Positions 24,583-32,910 of a DNA stretch of 64,000 nt are shown piece after piece; within the stretch, counting starts at the first letter, position 1, and each line of letters begins with the position of its first letter. The position numbers and the translations under genes were made by a program. The notes beneath the pieces were generated by a model that ran no database searches, was not told where the DNA came from, and saw only the letters and a program-made list of their open reading frames with translations. The stretch is from Drancourtella massiliensis (lineage in GTDB: Bacteria > Bacillota > Clostridia > Lachnospirales > Lachnospiraceae), in contig NZ_JACJKH010000016.1 of assembly GCF_016900655.1 (NCBI RefSeq), positions 1 through 64,000 on the forward strand, given 5' to 3'.

Positions 24583-25113
24583 TCAAATTTTTTTAAAATC
24601 TTTTAAAATCGGTTCCAGATAACTTCTGTCTGTCCAGTCACATTGTTTCCCGTCCGCACTCATCAGCGCTTTCATCCACGGCTCGTAGGTGTCCGGATCC
24701 TTTTTGGCTACCGCTTTTTTCAACATCCTGCACAGGGTCCGGTCTTTCCATGTCATTTTCTCTTCATCCCACATTCCTCTTCCGTAATAAAGAGGGATGG
24801 ATGCGAGTTCTCCCTTCAAATTTACCGTTTTTACTTCCTCAAGTGCTTTTTCATCGTACGGAGATGCCCCGACCGCAAACACCATAACCTGTTTTTCTTT
24901 CAGTCTGTCAAAGTGTTTCCGCAGAAACGAAATGCCCGCTATGCCGGATGCATAAATGCCTCCGCATAAAATAATTACGTCATACCGGATGACTTCACCG
25001 ATTTCGGCCTGTTTCACTTCCACCGCCTCAAAGCCTGTCGCCTCTTTGATCCATTCGGCATATTTTCTGGCCGCTCCATATTTTGATTGATACAAGATAA
25101 TTCCTCTGCCCAT
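24583..25113 (-). CDS. Flavodoxin-domain protein
   Basis: 176 residues, start chosen at the ATG behind GAGGGATGATT. The N-terminal GIILYQSKYGAARKYAEW is the FMN phosphate loop; LCGGIYAS and AVGASPYDE are the other flavin-binding loops. The C-terminal part with basic CRMLKKAVAKK and a tryptophan-rich end resembles HemG-like menaquinone-linked flavodoxins. The electron partner is unknown. It lies 19 bases downstream of the TetR-type gene, which probably controls it. Confidence 0.8.
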   Translation of the reverse strand: MGRGIILYQSKYGAARKYAEWIKEATGFEAVEVKQAEIGEVIRYDVIILCGGIYASGIAGISFLRKHFDRLKEKQVMVFAVGASPYDEKALEEVKTVNLKGELASIPLYYGRGMWDEEKMTWKDRTLCRMLKKAVAKKDPDTYEPWMKALMSADGKQCDWTDRSYLEPILKDFKKI

Positions 25114-25132
25114 AATCATCCCTCACTGAACA

Positions 25133-25717
25133 CTATCCCTGCTGGTTTCCGTTTCTCTTGTTTTCAAGTGTCTCTTTCAGAAAAATCTGATACACCTTTT
25201 CCTGCTGCTCAAAAATTTCCTCTGTCGAAATGCCCGGTGTTGTCATACAGAAGATTGTCCCAATGCCGATCGTATAAATCAGCATATGCAGGTGAAGATT
25301 TTTTGCCTCTTCCCTGCTGATTTTCAGCCTGTCGGCAATAAATCCGGCGGTCCGTGGATCTGTCTCCTTCTGGTACAGCTCACTCAGCGATGAAACTCCT
25401 TCTCTCTGATGCAGGATGAACAGCTTGAAAATATTCGGCTCCTCTTTTGCAAGCTGTACATACGCTCTGCCTGTGCTGGCAAAGAGATCTGACGGGTCAA
25501 TATGCGCCGCTGCAAATTCCCGCACAAACTCCAACGCCCGGCCTGTCACATCAGCCTTCAGTCCATCCATATTTCTACAGTAACTGTAGATCGGCTGCAC
25601 AGAGCAACCGATCTTTTCCGCAATATTCTTGACCAGTACATGCTCCATTCCGTCATTTCTTGCAATTTCAAACGCCGCTTCCACGACCATCTCTTTTGTA
25701 ATTCTCTGTTTCGGCAT
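25133..25717 (-). CDS. TetR-family transcriptional regulator
   Basis: 194 residues from the ATG giving MPKQRITKEMVVEAA, preceded by GGAG; two in-frame ATGs further upstream are less well placed. The N-terminal helix-turn-helix (about 8-52, with VKNIAEKIGCSVQPIYSYCRN) is typical. The C-terminal ligand domain has a GIGTIFCMTTPG stretch. A 12-bp inverted repeat sits just upstream at 25733-25767. It probably represses itself and the flavodoxin gene. Confidence 0.88.
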   Translation of the reverse strand: MPKQRITKEMVVEAAFEIARNDGMEHVLVKNIAEKIGCSVQPIYSYCRNMDGLKADVTGRALEFVREFAAAHIDPSDLFASTGRAYVQLAKEEPNIFKLFILHQREGVSSLSELYQKETDPRTAGFIADRLKISREEAKNLHLHMLIYTIGIGTIFCMTTPGISTEEIFEQQEKVYQIFLKETLENKRNGNQQG

Positions 25718-25732
25718 CTTTTTCTCCATAAA

Positions 25733-25767
25733 AAAATAGTTATACAAATTATTTATATAACTATTTT
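25733..25767. promoter_or_regulatory. Candidate TetR operator
   Basis: Perfect 12-bp arms AAAATAGTTATA (25733-25744) and TATAACTATTTT (25756-25767) with an 11-base centre. It lies 16 bases upstream of the TetR start codon, over the likely promoter. Confidence 0.6.
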
Positions 25768-25808
25768 ATATTCACTATGTTACTAATGTCAATATCAATC
25801 TCTGCTTT

Positions 25809-26259
25809 TTATCCCAGTATCACGTTTCCCACAAAAACCAGGGTGATGACCGCCACCACAAACAGAGCGTACAGGATTTTTCCTTACTGTTCTTTGAATC
25901 CTTTTGTCAGAGGAATCAGACATAACAGAAGAATGATTCCCACCAGACCAATCACAATTCCTGCAATCATATTGCTCCATACCATCGTCAGACACATGCC
26001 TACGCCAAGCGTCAATGCTCCAATAATTCCAAGCAGAACCGTTCCGATTGTTTTTCCCGACAGATGAATCGGATTTTTATTTTCCATCTTTCTCCAGACA
26101 AGTACCATAATTAAAAGGATCACCGCGCCGATAACGCCCATAACCACTCCCGGCTGGAAGGCATTCCACTCCGGTATCAATGCCATGCACATCCCAAGCG
26201 CAAAAAAAGATTCCCCCGATTGTTCCCAAAATCATTGCTACAAAACTACTTTTTTTCAT
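25809..26259 (-). pseudogene. Membrane protein gene broken by a frameshift and a stop codon
   Basis: The start at 26259 has a strong GGAGGAGAGA site and encodes MKKSSFVAMILGTIGGIFF. After a run of seven A (26202-26208; seven T in the sense strand) the frame is lost; one fewer base restores LGMCMALIPEWNAF, which then runs to a TAA at 25884-25886. After that stop the same frame stays open for 24 more codons ending GNVILG, clearly another membrane helix. The original product had about five hydrophobic segments. A sequencing slip could explain the first lesion but not the second. Confidence 0.72.
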
Positions 26260-26272
26260 GTTCTCTCTCCTC

Positions 26273-26524
26273 CTACTTTACCATTGCTTTCATCTGACGT
26301 GCTCTCTGTTCTTCTGCAAGTCTTGCTTTCGCCTCTTCAATCGACTCGCCGTCTTTTGTCAGGAACTGGTCCACAAAAGAATCCGATATTTTATTGACCC
26401 CTCCGACGGCGCCTTCCTCGATTTTTTTGTAACCGCCGACTACTCCTTCCTCAATCTTTTTGTAGCCGCCGACTACTTTTTCTGCTATTTTTTCATTCGC
26501 CTTTACAAGCCTTGATTTTGCCAT
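26273..26524 (-). CDS. Small repeat protein (GGYKKIEEG repeats)
   Basis: 83 residues from the ATG behind AAGGAGGAAAGG. Three copies of a VVGGYKKIEEG-like motif (about 16-45) are followed by a helical, charged C-terminus. No membrane segment. Similar short proteins are common in Lachnospiraceae; their function is unknown. It is 13 bases upstream of the broken membrane-protein gene and probably cotranscribed with it. Confidence 0.6.
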   Translation of the reverse strand: MAKSRLVKANEKIAEKVVGGYKKIEEGVVGGYKKIEEGAVGGVNKISDSFVDQFLTKDGESIEEAKARLAEEQRARQMKAMVK

Positions 26525-26650
26525 TATCCTTTCCTCCTTCATTTATCTTCATCTGATGGTATAAGAATACAGCCCGAATATTGGCGAAACATTTCCGTTT
26601 TGTTTGCGAAATATTAAAAACCACTATAGTCACCAATAACACAAAAAAAT

Positions 26651-26671
26651 AAGGAAGCTATATGCTTCCTC
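26651..26671 (-). terminator. Terminator after yjdF
   Basis: Hairpin AGGAAGC/GCTTCCT (7 bp) followed on the minus strand by TTATTTTTTTG. It lies 34 bases after the yjdF stop. Confidence 0.75.
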
Positions 26672-26690
26672 AGAAAATAGTATTTTTCAA

Positions 26691-26723
26691 GAAACACCGG
26701 AGCATTATCTGCCCCGGTGTTTC
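26691..26723 (-). other. Hairpin spanning the yjdF stop codon
   Basis: Perfect 10-bp stem GAAACACCGG / CCGGTGTTTC with a 13-base loop that contains the end of yjdF. No U-tract; it may protect the mRNA end or aid the terminator that follows. Confidence 0.55.
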
Positions 26724-27121
26724 TCTTTTTTCTTTTGCTGCTTCAGTTCAAACTTACGCTTCGTTTCAATCAGTTTTTTCTCCCGGCCTCTCACTTTGTA
26801 TTCTTGTTTGACCTGTTCCTGCTGTAATTTTAAAGCCTGCTGTGATTTCGTCCCAATACCTGTATTTTGCAGTTGTTTCCCTGCATCACGCCGTATTCTT
26901 TTAGGGTTCTTTTTGCTCTCCCTGACAGCAGTTTCCACAGCCGGGCTGAATTGCAAACAATCATAGCGTCTCAGTATAAACTCATAAATTTCGTAGTCCT
27001 TTGGTTCAGATCCAAATGTAACTTTCATCGCAGATAATTTTCCATCCTCGATGCGCTCAAAAACACCTACCCAAAATGGATCTTCAAAATAAACTATTAG
27101 TTTGCCACTCACTTTGCCCAT
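26705..27121 (-). CDS. yjdF: YjdF family protein (DUF2992)
   Basis: 138 residues. N-terminal beta-rich domain (GKLIVYFEDPFWVGVFER), then a very basic helical tail (about 60-138, many Lys/Arg/Gln). This matches the Bacillus subtilis YjdF family. Its function is unknown, but it is controlled in many Firmicutes by a riboswitch-like RNA that responds to azaaromatic compounds. Such an RNA lies directly upstream (27151-27263). AAGGAGGG precedes the start. Confidence 0.88.
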   Translation of the reverse strand: MGKVSGKLIVYFEDPFWVGVFERIEDGKLSAMKVTFGSEPKDYEIYEFILRRYDCLQFSPAVETAVRESKKNPKRIRRDAGKQLQNTGIGTKSQQALKLQQEQVKQEYKVRGREKKLIETKRKFELKQQKKKEKHRGR

Positions 27122-27150
27122 GACAATCCCTCCTTAGTAAATTGTAATGA

Positions 27151-27263
27151 GCAAAGAATGGACAACCCGGAGGGGCAGGTTACTTACCCTGCATATGCAG
27201 GACGGCCGGGCTACCTACCGGCTCTGGTATGTATTACTACATACGTTGCGTTTTTATCTTTGC
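27151..27263 (-). promoter_or_regulatory. yjdF riboswitch (azaaromatic-responsive RNA motif)
   Basis: Minus-strand leader of yjdF. The closing helix pairs GCAAAGA with TCTTTGC (27257-27263 with 27151-27157, 7 bp). Inside are CGCAACGTATGTAGTAATAC, a GCCGGTAGGTAGCCCGGC hairpin and a CCTGCATATGCAGG hairpin, in the order I know for the yjdF motif. The call rests on these features plus the identity of the gene behind it; an Rfam covariance model would settle it. Exact edges are approximate. Confidence 0.75.
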
Positions 27264-27297
27264 TTTTTATATAATCATGCCATACTGTCAGGATTAA

Positions 27298-27981
27298 CTA
27301 AATATGTAAATTTCTGCTTCTGAAATACTCCTGCATAAACGCTCTCAATTCTTTGTTCTTATCGACATCCGCCCCATCTTGTGGTATAAAATCATCAATA
27401 TACATGCTTCTGTTGCTTGGTCCCGGACAGGGTTTGGCATAATGCCCTCTATCAGCCCAGGCCACATAATCTGCTCCATGTTCAATGAGCAAATCAAGAA
27501 TTTTTGCAAGTTGCTTTCGCACTGCCTTCTGGGATTGCGGGTATACACTCGGTCGTTCAAATAACAATTCGGCCTGGCTTACGGCCCAGTTCATTGCATC
27601 GTATCCATTTGATGCCAGCTTATTAACATCTGCGCCTTTTTCCACAAGCTTCTCAATGTAACCAAATGCAATCTCTGATTCATCAAATCTTTTATAACAC
27701 AGCGAAATCACCGCAGCGCTAATCGCATCAAACAAAACCGGCGCCCGTAATCCAGGGTCTTCATCTTCGGCTTCCATAAAGTTTACATCCGCTCCATGTT
27801 CAATCAAATAATCGGCAATTTCAAATTTTCCAGCTTTAAGCGCAACCTGCAGCGGAGACTGCCCGTGATCTTTTTTCGGCAATGCTCCAGAAACGCAATT
27901 AACCACCTCCGGCTTTCGTTCAATGATACGCTTTACTTCATCAAGCTTTCCTTGACGGATAACAATAAACAATTTTTTCAT
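27298..27981 (-). CDS. Ankyrin-repeat protein
   Basis: 227 residues. Ankyrin-type units are visible at about 40-70 (SPLQVALKAGKFEIADYLIEHGADVN), 105-140 (IEKLVEKGADVNKLASNGYDAMNWAV) and 160-175 (ILDLLIEHGADYVAW). The N-terminus has a shorter unit. No other domain, signal or TM segment. Ankyrin proteins bind partner proteins; the partner is unknown. Next to a truncated Fic gene it may belong to an accessory island. Confidence 0.82.
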   Translation of the reverse strand: MKKLFIVIRQGKLDEVKRIIERKPEVVNCVSGALPKKDHGQSPLQVALKAGKFEIADYLIEHGADVNFMEAEDEDPGLRAPVLFDAISAAVISLCYKRFDESEIAFGYIEKLVEKGADVNKLASNGYDAMNWAVSQAELLFERPSVYPQSQKAVRKQLAKILDLLIEHGADYVAWADRGHYAKPCPGPSNRSMYIDDFIPQDGADVDKNKELRAFMQEYFRSRNLHI

Positions 27982-28017
27982 TTTCTGTTTTTATGCACTC
28001 CTCAAATTCAGTTTTAT

Positions 28018-28599
28018 CTATCTTCTCGCAAACCTGTATTTCCCTTTCCCGTGACCGGACACCGGCTCTATTATTTCTGCCCTCAGCAGTTTAGCAAGCA
28101 GCTTGGAGGCACTTGAATTCTGAAGTCCAAGCAGTTCACCAACTGCGGTTCGCCCAAAAATCATATCAAAACCGAACTTGTCATACACTCTATAAATATG
28201 AGAAATTGTCTTTTCCGAAAAATCTGTCGCTTTCACCGCAATCAGACTTTCAATGTCTACTTTCGAACTCTGAATGTCTCCTTTCCCTTCTCCAATGTCT
28301 ACTTTTTGCATCTTCCAAAGTCCACTTATATGCAAATATCGGTTATGAAGTTCATTTTTTTCATTCAGAAGCAGATTCCTTAAAAACAATTCCAGATACT
28401 CTGTTGTTCTCGTATTGCCCTCGCCAAAGATATGAATCTGCCATAATCTTGAGACCAATACCGCCAGATGATGGATAATCTCATTCATCGAAAGGCCTTT
28501 ATAACTGAACTCTCTCTCCTGAGAAAAATCATATTCCAGTGTAGCCCTTAACTCAGAGGCGCTTCCATATAAGACCGTTCCCCCGTCCAGAACCCACTC
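28018..28599 (-). pseudogene. N-terminally truncated Fic-domain protein
   Basis: Frame open from a TAA at 28600-28602 and lacking a proper start; the first ATG is at 28486-28488. The decoded sequence EWVLDGGTVLYGSAS...LEYDFSQE and the Fic motif HIFGEGNTRTT are typical of Fic AMP-transferase-like enzymes, followed by a C-terminal winged-helix-like region (about 120-190). The proline of the HPFxEGN motif is isoleucine. The whole N-terminal part is missing and the truncation point lies about 125 bases from the tRNA-Leu gene. Translation from 28488 would start just before the Fic motif. Confidence 0.68.
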
Positions 28600-28646
28600 T
28601 TAATACGTTTATCCATGCGCATTCTCCGATACAAGCTCTGCTTTAC

Positions 28647-28662
28647 AACATTGTACAATGTT
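28647..28662. repeat. Perfect 16-bp palindrome near the tRNA-Leu 3' side
   Basis: AACATTGTACAATGTT, fully symmetric. It lies between the Fic remnant and tRNA-Leu, where integration or excision junctions are often found. Role unknown. Confidence 0.6.
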
Positions 28663-28725
28663 TCCATAAAAAGAAAAAACACCCCAAATCCGCTGTCTAA
28701 CGAATTTGAAGCGTTTCTCAAGACC

Positions 28726-28812
28726 TGCCGCAGACCGGAATCGAACCGGTACGGGAGGATAAGTCCCGCAGGATTTTAAGTCCTGTGCGTCTGCCAGTTC
28801 CGCCACTGCGGC
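28726..28812 (-). tRNA. tRNA-Leu (anticodon TAA)
   Basis: 87 bases with a long variable arm. Acceptor GCCGCAG/CTGCGGC, A discriminator, anticodon loop ACTTAAAAT giving TAA, T-arm ACCGGTTCGATTCCGGT. CCA not encoded. Cotranscribed with tRNA-Tyr. Confidence 0.95.
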
Positions 28813-28816
28813 AAAG

Positions 28817-28898
28817 TGGATGGAGGTGGATTCGAACCACCGAAAGCGTTGCTAACAGATTTACAGTCTGCCCCCTTTGGCCACTCGGGAATCCATCC
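28817..28898 (-). tRNA. tRNA-Tyr (anticodon GTA)
   Basis: 82 bases with a long variable arm. Acceptor GGATGGA/TCCATCC, A discriminator, anticodon stem CAGAC/ATCTG around the GTA loop, T-arm GGTGGTTCGAATCCACC. First gene of the pair; promoter at 28934-28962. Confidence 0.95.
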
Positions 28899-28933
28899 TT
28901 ATGATACAGGGTATCATGCCCTGCCAATAACTA

Positions 28934-28962
28934 TTTATACCACATTCCAAAGAAAAACGCAA
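28934..28962 (-). promoter_or_regulatory. Promoter of the tRNA-Tyr/tRNA-Leu unit
   Basis: Minus strand: -35 TTGCGT (28957-28962), 17-base spacer, -10 TATAAA (28934-28939). The -35 is part of the LCP terminator hairpin. A short CAGGG/CCCTG hairpin follows at 28909-28925. Confidence 0.6.
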
Positions 28963-28979
28963 GGAAAATTTCCCTTGCG
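28958..28979 (-). terminator. Terminator after the LCP gene
   Basis: CGCAAGG/CCTTGCG stem (7 bp), 8-base loop, then TTTTTCTTT on the minus strand. It overlaps the -35 box of the downstream tRNA promoter. Confidence 0.8.
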
Positions 28980-29020
28980 CTTTCTTTTGTATCATAAATC
29001 TTAATCCTAACCGTTGGTTA

Positions 29021-30739
29021 TCAGGTTCCATCAGCCGTCTCAGAGCCTTCGATCATCTCTCCGGCCTCCACCTTGTTAATCATGTCCGCAATCTCGGCCA
29101 CAGTGTCTTCATTCGGGATCGTCACATAAAGATACTGACTTCCGGTCGAATAGCACATCTCCTGACCGCCGATACCGTCGGCTGCCATCGAGTAGATCTG
29201 CCAGTCTGAGTGATCGCTGAGCTGCTGTTTGATCAGTGCCCGGATCTGTTTCATGGACATATTTGTCTCTACACTGTCGGCTGCCTCGTTAAGGATATCA
29301 GCCGCCTTTACGATCATGGATGGAGATACCATCTTTTTGATCATTGCGGTAATCAGTGCCTCCTGATTCTTTCCACGCTGATTGTCGCCGTCTACAAGCG
29401 CATGACGCTCTCTTGCAAACGCAAGTGCCTCCTGACCGTCCAGGTGATTCGTGCCTTCCTGAATTTCAACAACAGCTCCGGCGTCGGTGCCTGTTGTGAA
29501 GGCATATTCAGACTCTACGTCTACACCTCCCAGAATATCAATAATATTGATAAAGGAGGTAAAATTCAGTCTCCCATAGAATGGAATTGATACCTGATAC
29601 AGCTCTTCCAGTGTATCAATCGAAACATCCACCCCGTAATTTCCTGCATGTGTCAGTTTATCCTTCATGCCGCCGGAAATACCCGGAATCTCCACATAGT
29701 AGTCTCGCGGAGTCGTTACCAGCAGAATCTGATGCGTTGTCGGGTTGACCGTGGCGATGATATTAACATCACTTCGACTGGAATCCTCCACATTTCCGTA
29801 GATATCAATACCGCTGATATACACGGTAAACGGCTCTGACTGAACCGGAACATCCAGAGAAACATCCTGCGTCTCTTCTACTGTATATTCGTAAATCACC
29901 CTTGTATTGGAGCCAAAGCCTTCTGACGCTTTCTCCATCGTATTCTGATAGTTGGAATCATAAACAATGATATCGATCTCTTCATCCATCAGAGCCTGCG
30001 CCATCTCTTCCATATTATCAAACACTTCGGTATCGATGCTCTTTTTCAACTGCTTATTGATATTAGAAAGCGCTTTATCAGTGTTTTCTCCATCCGTTGC
30101 ATACTGGATTCCAAACACATAATCTTCTGCGTCGCTCAGCTCTTCTGCCTTGTCACTTTCTCTTACGACCGCAACCATCTTATGACTTTCCGATCCGCCG
30201 CCTGCAATGCTCAGGAGCGCCCCGCCGGTTTTATAAACATAAAAAGATCCGACAGCCAGAACAATCGTCATCAAAAAACTGAATACCTTGCCGACAATCT
30301 TGCCCTTTCCCCGTACAGCCAGCTGTGAAATCAATGTGATTCCAAGCAGTACCAGAAGTACTCCCGCGATTCCCAGAAGGTATTCCATAAGCAGAATATC
30401 CATCCAGCACAGAAGCCACAAGAATGCCAGAGATGCCGCAAGCTGAAATGCGAAAAATACCATACCTCTGGCTGCACCAGCGCGCTCGGCTTTTCGTTCT
30501 TTACGTCTTCCGATCTCCTTCAATCTTCTTGCCCGTTTTTCCTCCTCCGTAAGTCTGTCAGGAATCTTCCGTCTTGTCCCCTCTGTCTTTCGCTTTCTTG
30601 TCGTTGTACGTTCCTGTCCCTCATCCAAATTATAGTCTGAATCGGACTTCTTCTGACCGGATGCGTCCGCACGCCTTTTTTGCCGGCGTACCGGTCTGTT
30701 CTCTGGAAGCTTTCCGTTTCCACTCTCTTTCTGGACCAT
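29021..30739 (-). CDS. LytR-CpsA-Psr (LCP) family wall-polymer ligase
   Basis: 572 residues. A long basic cytoplasmic tail (1-88), three TM segments (about 90-112, 113-135, 145-168), an extracytoplasmic solute-binding-like stretch (about 185-290), then the LCP domain (about 305-490). LCP hallmarks: RSDVNIIATVNP, the arginine/aspartate-bearing TTPRDYYVEIPG, DKLTHAGNYG and ALAFARERH...DNQRGKNQ. LCP enzymes join undecaprenyl-linked polymers such as teichoic acid to peptidoglycan. Transcribed leftward, ending at a terminator shared with the tRNA promoter. Confidence 0.92.
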   Translation of the reverse strand: MVQKESGNGKLPENRPVRRQKRRADASGQKKSDSDYNLDEGQERTTTRKRKTEGTRRKIPDRLTEEEKRARRLKEIGRRKERKAERAGAARGMVFFAFQLAASLAFLWLLCWMDILLMEYLLGIAGVLLVLLGITLISQLAVRGKGKIVGKVFSFLMTIVLAVGSFYVYKTGGALLSIAGGGSESHKMVAVVRESDKAEELSDAEDYVFGIQYATDGENTDKALSNINKQLKKSIDTEVFDNMEEMAQALMDEEIDIIVYDSNYQNTMEKASEGFGSNTRVIYEYTVEETQDVSLDVPVQSEPFTVYISGIDIYGNVEDSSRSDVNIIATVNPTTHQILLVTTPRDYYVEIPGISGGMKDKLTHAGNYGVDVSIDTLEELYQVSIPFYGRLNFTSFINIIDILGGVDVESEYAFTTGTDAGAVVEIQEGTNHLDGQEALAFARERHALVDGDNQRGKNQEALITAMIKKMVSPSMIVKAADILNEAADSVETNMSMKQIRALIKQQLSDHSDWQIYSMAADGIGGQEMCYSTGSQYLYVTIPNEDTVAEIADMINKVEAGEMIEGSETADGT

Positions 30740-30836
30740 AGTTCTTTTATCCTTTCGTAGGTCTTTCCTGCGTCTGTTCGCACTTGTACTATTTTATAAC
30801 TTTTACTACATCTATGCCGGTTTGTCAAGTTTTTGG

Positions 30837-32885
30837 CTAATATTCACGCTTTTTTAAAATTATTGCGGAATGTTTCCCCATATTAAGGACAATCTCGCCG
30901 TTTTCTATAATATACTCTTCAAACTCTGTTGTATATCCTTCATCATATGTATAGATCAGCCTTCTCATAAATCCCTGCATCGGAATCTCTGCCGGCCAGA
31001 CCGGTACGCGGACTGTTGCCGCCTCGCTTCTGTTGTTCACGATAACAACAAACTGTCTTCTGTCATTGAAGCGCGCATAGGCAAGAATCCCTTCTTCCCA
31101 GGTCAGCATCTTGAGCGATCCTGTCCGGAATGCGCGGTAACGTTTGTGAATAGCGATAACTTCCTTGTGGAAAGCAATCATCTCTTTATCTTCATTTCCC
31201 CACGGGTATGTTCTCCGGTTGTCCGGATCTGTAAATCCGTATACCCCGGCCTCATCGCCATAATAGATTGTCGGCGCTCCTACCCAGGTCATCTGCATCA
31301 CGACAGCTTCTCTCATGATAGCCGGATTCGTATAGATCTCTGCCGCTTCATGTCCCAGCTGGTCAACACGTCCCACCATATGATTCGTCCGTGTCAGGAA
31401 ACGGGAATGGTCATGGTTTGACAGTTCATTCATTGCCGTCATAAGTGACGGAGTCGGCATTGCTGCCATATGGTGCGTAATGGAATTGATAAAATAATCC
31501 GCATTGTCACACAGATCCGGCCGGCTGAAATCGCTGTGCTTTTCCATACCGGTTAAAAACCAGGTCAGCGGTTCCATAAACGCATCGTAATTCATGACTG
31601 TATCCCATTCATCTCCCTGAAGCCATTCTTTCGGATCTCCATAGTGCTCCGCAAGAATAATCGCCTGCGGATTCGCACTTTTGACAGCCATCCGGAAGCG
31701 TTTCCAGAAATCGTGATTGTATTCCTTTGACATCCCAAGATCAGCCGCTACGTCCAGTCTCCATCCGTCCACATTATACGGCGGCGAAACCCATTTTTTC
31801 CCGATCCTGAGAATATAGTTTTCCAGTTTTACGGACTCTTCATAATTCAGCTTTGGCAACGTTTCATGACCCCACCAGCCGTCATAGTTTCCGTTATCCG
31901 GCCATGCGCCCGGATCTTCGTTATAAAACTTGAAGAAGTCCCGGTACGGGCTGTCCGCTGAAATGTATGCGCCCGGCTCATACGTTCCTTCTTTCAGGTA
32001 GATCTTTTCTCTGTCCATCCACTTGTTGAAGGATCCGCAGTGATTAAAAACTCCGTCAAGAATGACTTTCATGCCGCGTCTGTGAATCTCCTCGACCACA
32101 TGGGCAAAAAACTGATTGCTTGCCTCCAGATTTGCCCTTCCGGCACTTCGTACCTGATATTTTGTCGCCTGACTGTTGTCCGCACACCCCTCCGGAAGGA
32201 TCTCTCCGCCGTCTTTTACGATCCTGCCAAAGTGCGGATCAATATAATCATAATCCTGAATATCGTATTTGTGATTAGACGGCGAAACGAACAGCGGGTT
32301 AAAATATATGACTTCAACACCGAGCTCCTGCAGGTAGTCAAGCTTATCAAGCACTCCCTGAAGATCCCCGCCGTAAAATTCACGGATCGCCATCGCCTTG
32401 GCCGGTTTCTGGTTCCAGTCTTCTACTTTCTCGGATCTGGCTCCAAGATAATAGTATTCCCCTGTCACAACATCATTATCCGGATCTCCATTATAAAAAC
32501 GGTCCGTATAGATCTGATACATTACCGCCCCTTTGGCCCATTCCGGTGTGGAGAAGTTGGGAATCAACACAAACTCGTAGGTCTTCATCGGCTCTTCGAC
32601 TACCCCGTAGCGGTTAAAATACACCACTTCTCCATCATTTCCCCGAATTTCAAAGTGATATTTCAAAGGCTCGTTTCCTATCTGAATACGGGTATTATAA
32701 TAATCAAAAACTTCTGATGACTGCCCTTTTTCCATAGAAAAACAGGCCTCACTTGTGACCACTTTTACTTCCTGCACATCATCTTTCGCCGTTCGGAATC
32801 TTAAAATTATCTTCTGATTTTCTACCGGTTCCGGCGGGATGACATATACTCCCGTCCCATCACAAAATAATGCCTGTTTATTCAT
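30837..32885 (-). CDS. GH13 alpha-glycosidase (neopullulanase/cyclomaltodextrinase-like)
   Basis: 682 residues from the ATG at 32883-32885 (GGGAG 8 bases upstream). N-terminal beta domain (about 1-125), then the GH13 barrel: nucleophile Asp in GWRLDVAADL, acid Glu in ILAEHYGDP, stabilising Asp in NELSNHDHSRF, plus DGVFNHCG. A C-terminal beta-sandwich closes it. No signal peptide, so it acts inside the cell on imported malto-oligosaccharides. It is the last gene of the leftward tilS-hpt-ftsH cluster, 25 bases after ftsH. Confidence 0.9.
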   Translation of the reverse strand: MNKQALFCDGTGVYVIPPEPVENQKIILRFRTAKDDVQEVKVVTSEACFSMEKGQSSEVFDYYNTRIQIGNEPLKYHFEIRGNDGEVVYFNRYGVVEEPMKTYEFVLIPNFSTPEWAKGAVMYQIYTDRFYNGDPDNDVVTGEYYYLGARSEKVEDWNQKPAKAMAIREFYGGDLQGVLDKLDYLQELGVEVIYFNPLFVSPSNHKYDIQDYDYIDPHFGRIVKDGGEILPEGCADNSQATKYQVRSAGRANLEASNQFFAHVVEEIHRRGMKVILDGVFNHCGSFNKWMDREKIYLKEGTYEPGAYISADSPYRDFFKFYNEDPGAWPDNGNYDGWWGHETLPKLNYEESVKLENYILRIGKKWVSPPYNVDGWRLDVAADLGMSKEYNHDFWKRFRMAVKSANPQAIILAEHYGDPKEWLQGDEWDTVMNYDAFMEPLTWFLTGMEKHSDFSRPDLCDNADYFINSITHHMAAMPTPSLMTAMNELSNHDHSRFLTRTNHMVGRVDQLGHEAAEIYTNPAIMREAVVMQMTWVGAPTIYYGDEAGVYGFTDPDNRRTYPWGNEDKEMIAFHKEVIAIHKRYRAFRTGSLKMLTWEEGILAYARFNDRRQFVVIVNNRSEAATVRVPVWPAEIPMQGFMRRLIYTYDEGYTTEFEEYIIENGEIVLNMGKHSAIILKKREY

Positions 32886-32910
32886 AAACATACTCCCTTT
32901 CTTCCCGTAT

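Noticed and set aside
26202-26208. Programmed frameshift at the A7 run
   Set aside because: A second, independent stop codon downstream makes gene decay more likely than programmed slippage.
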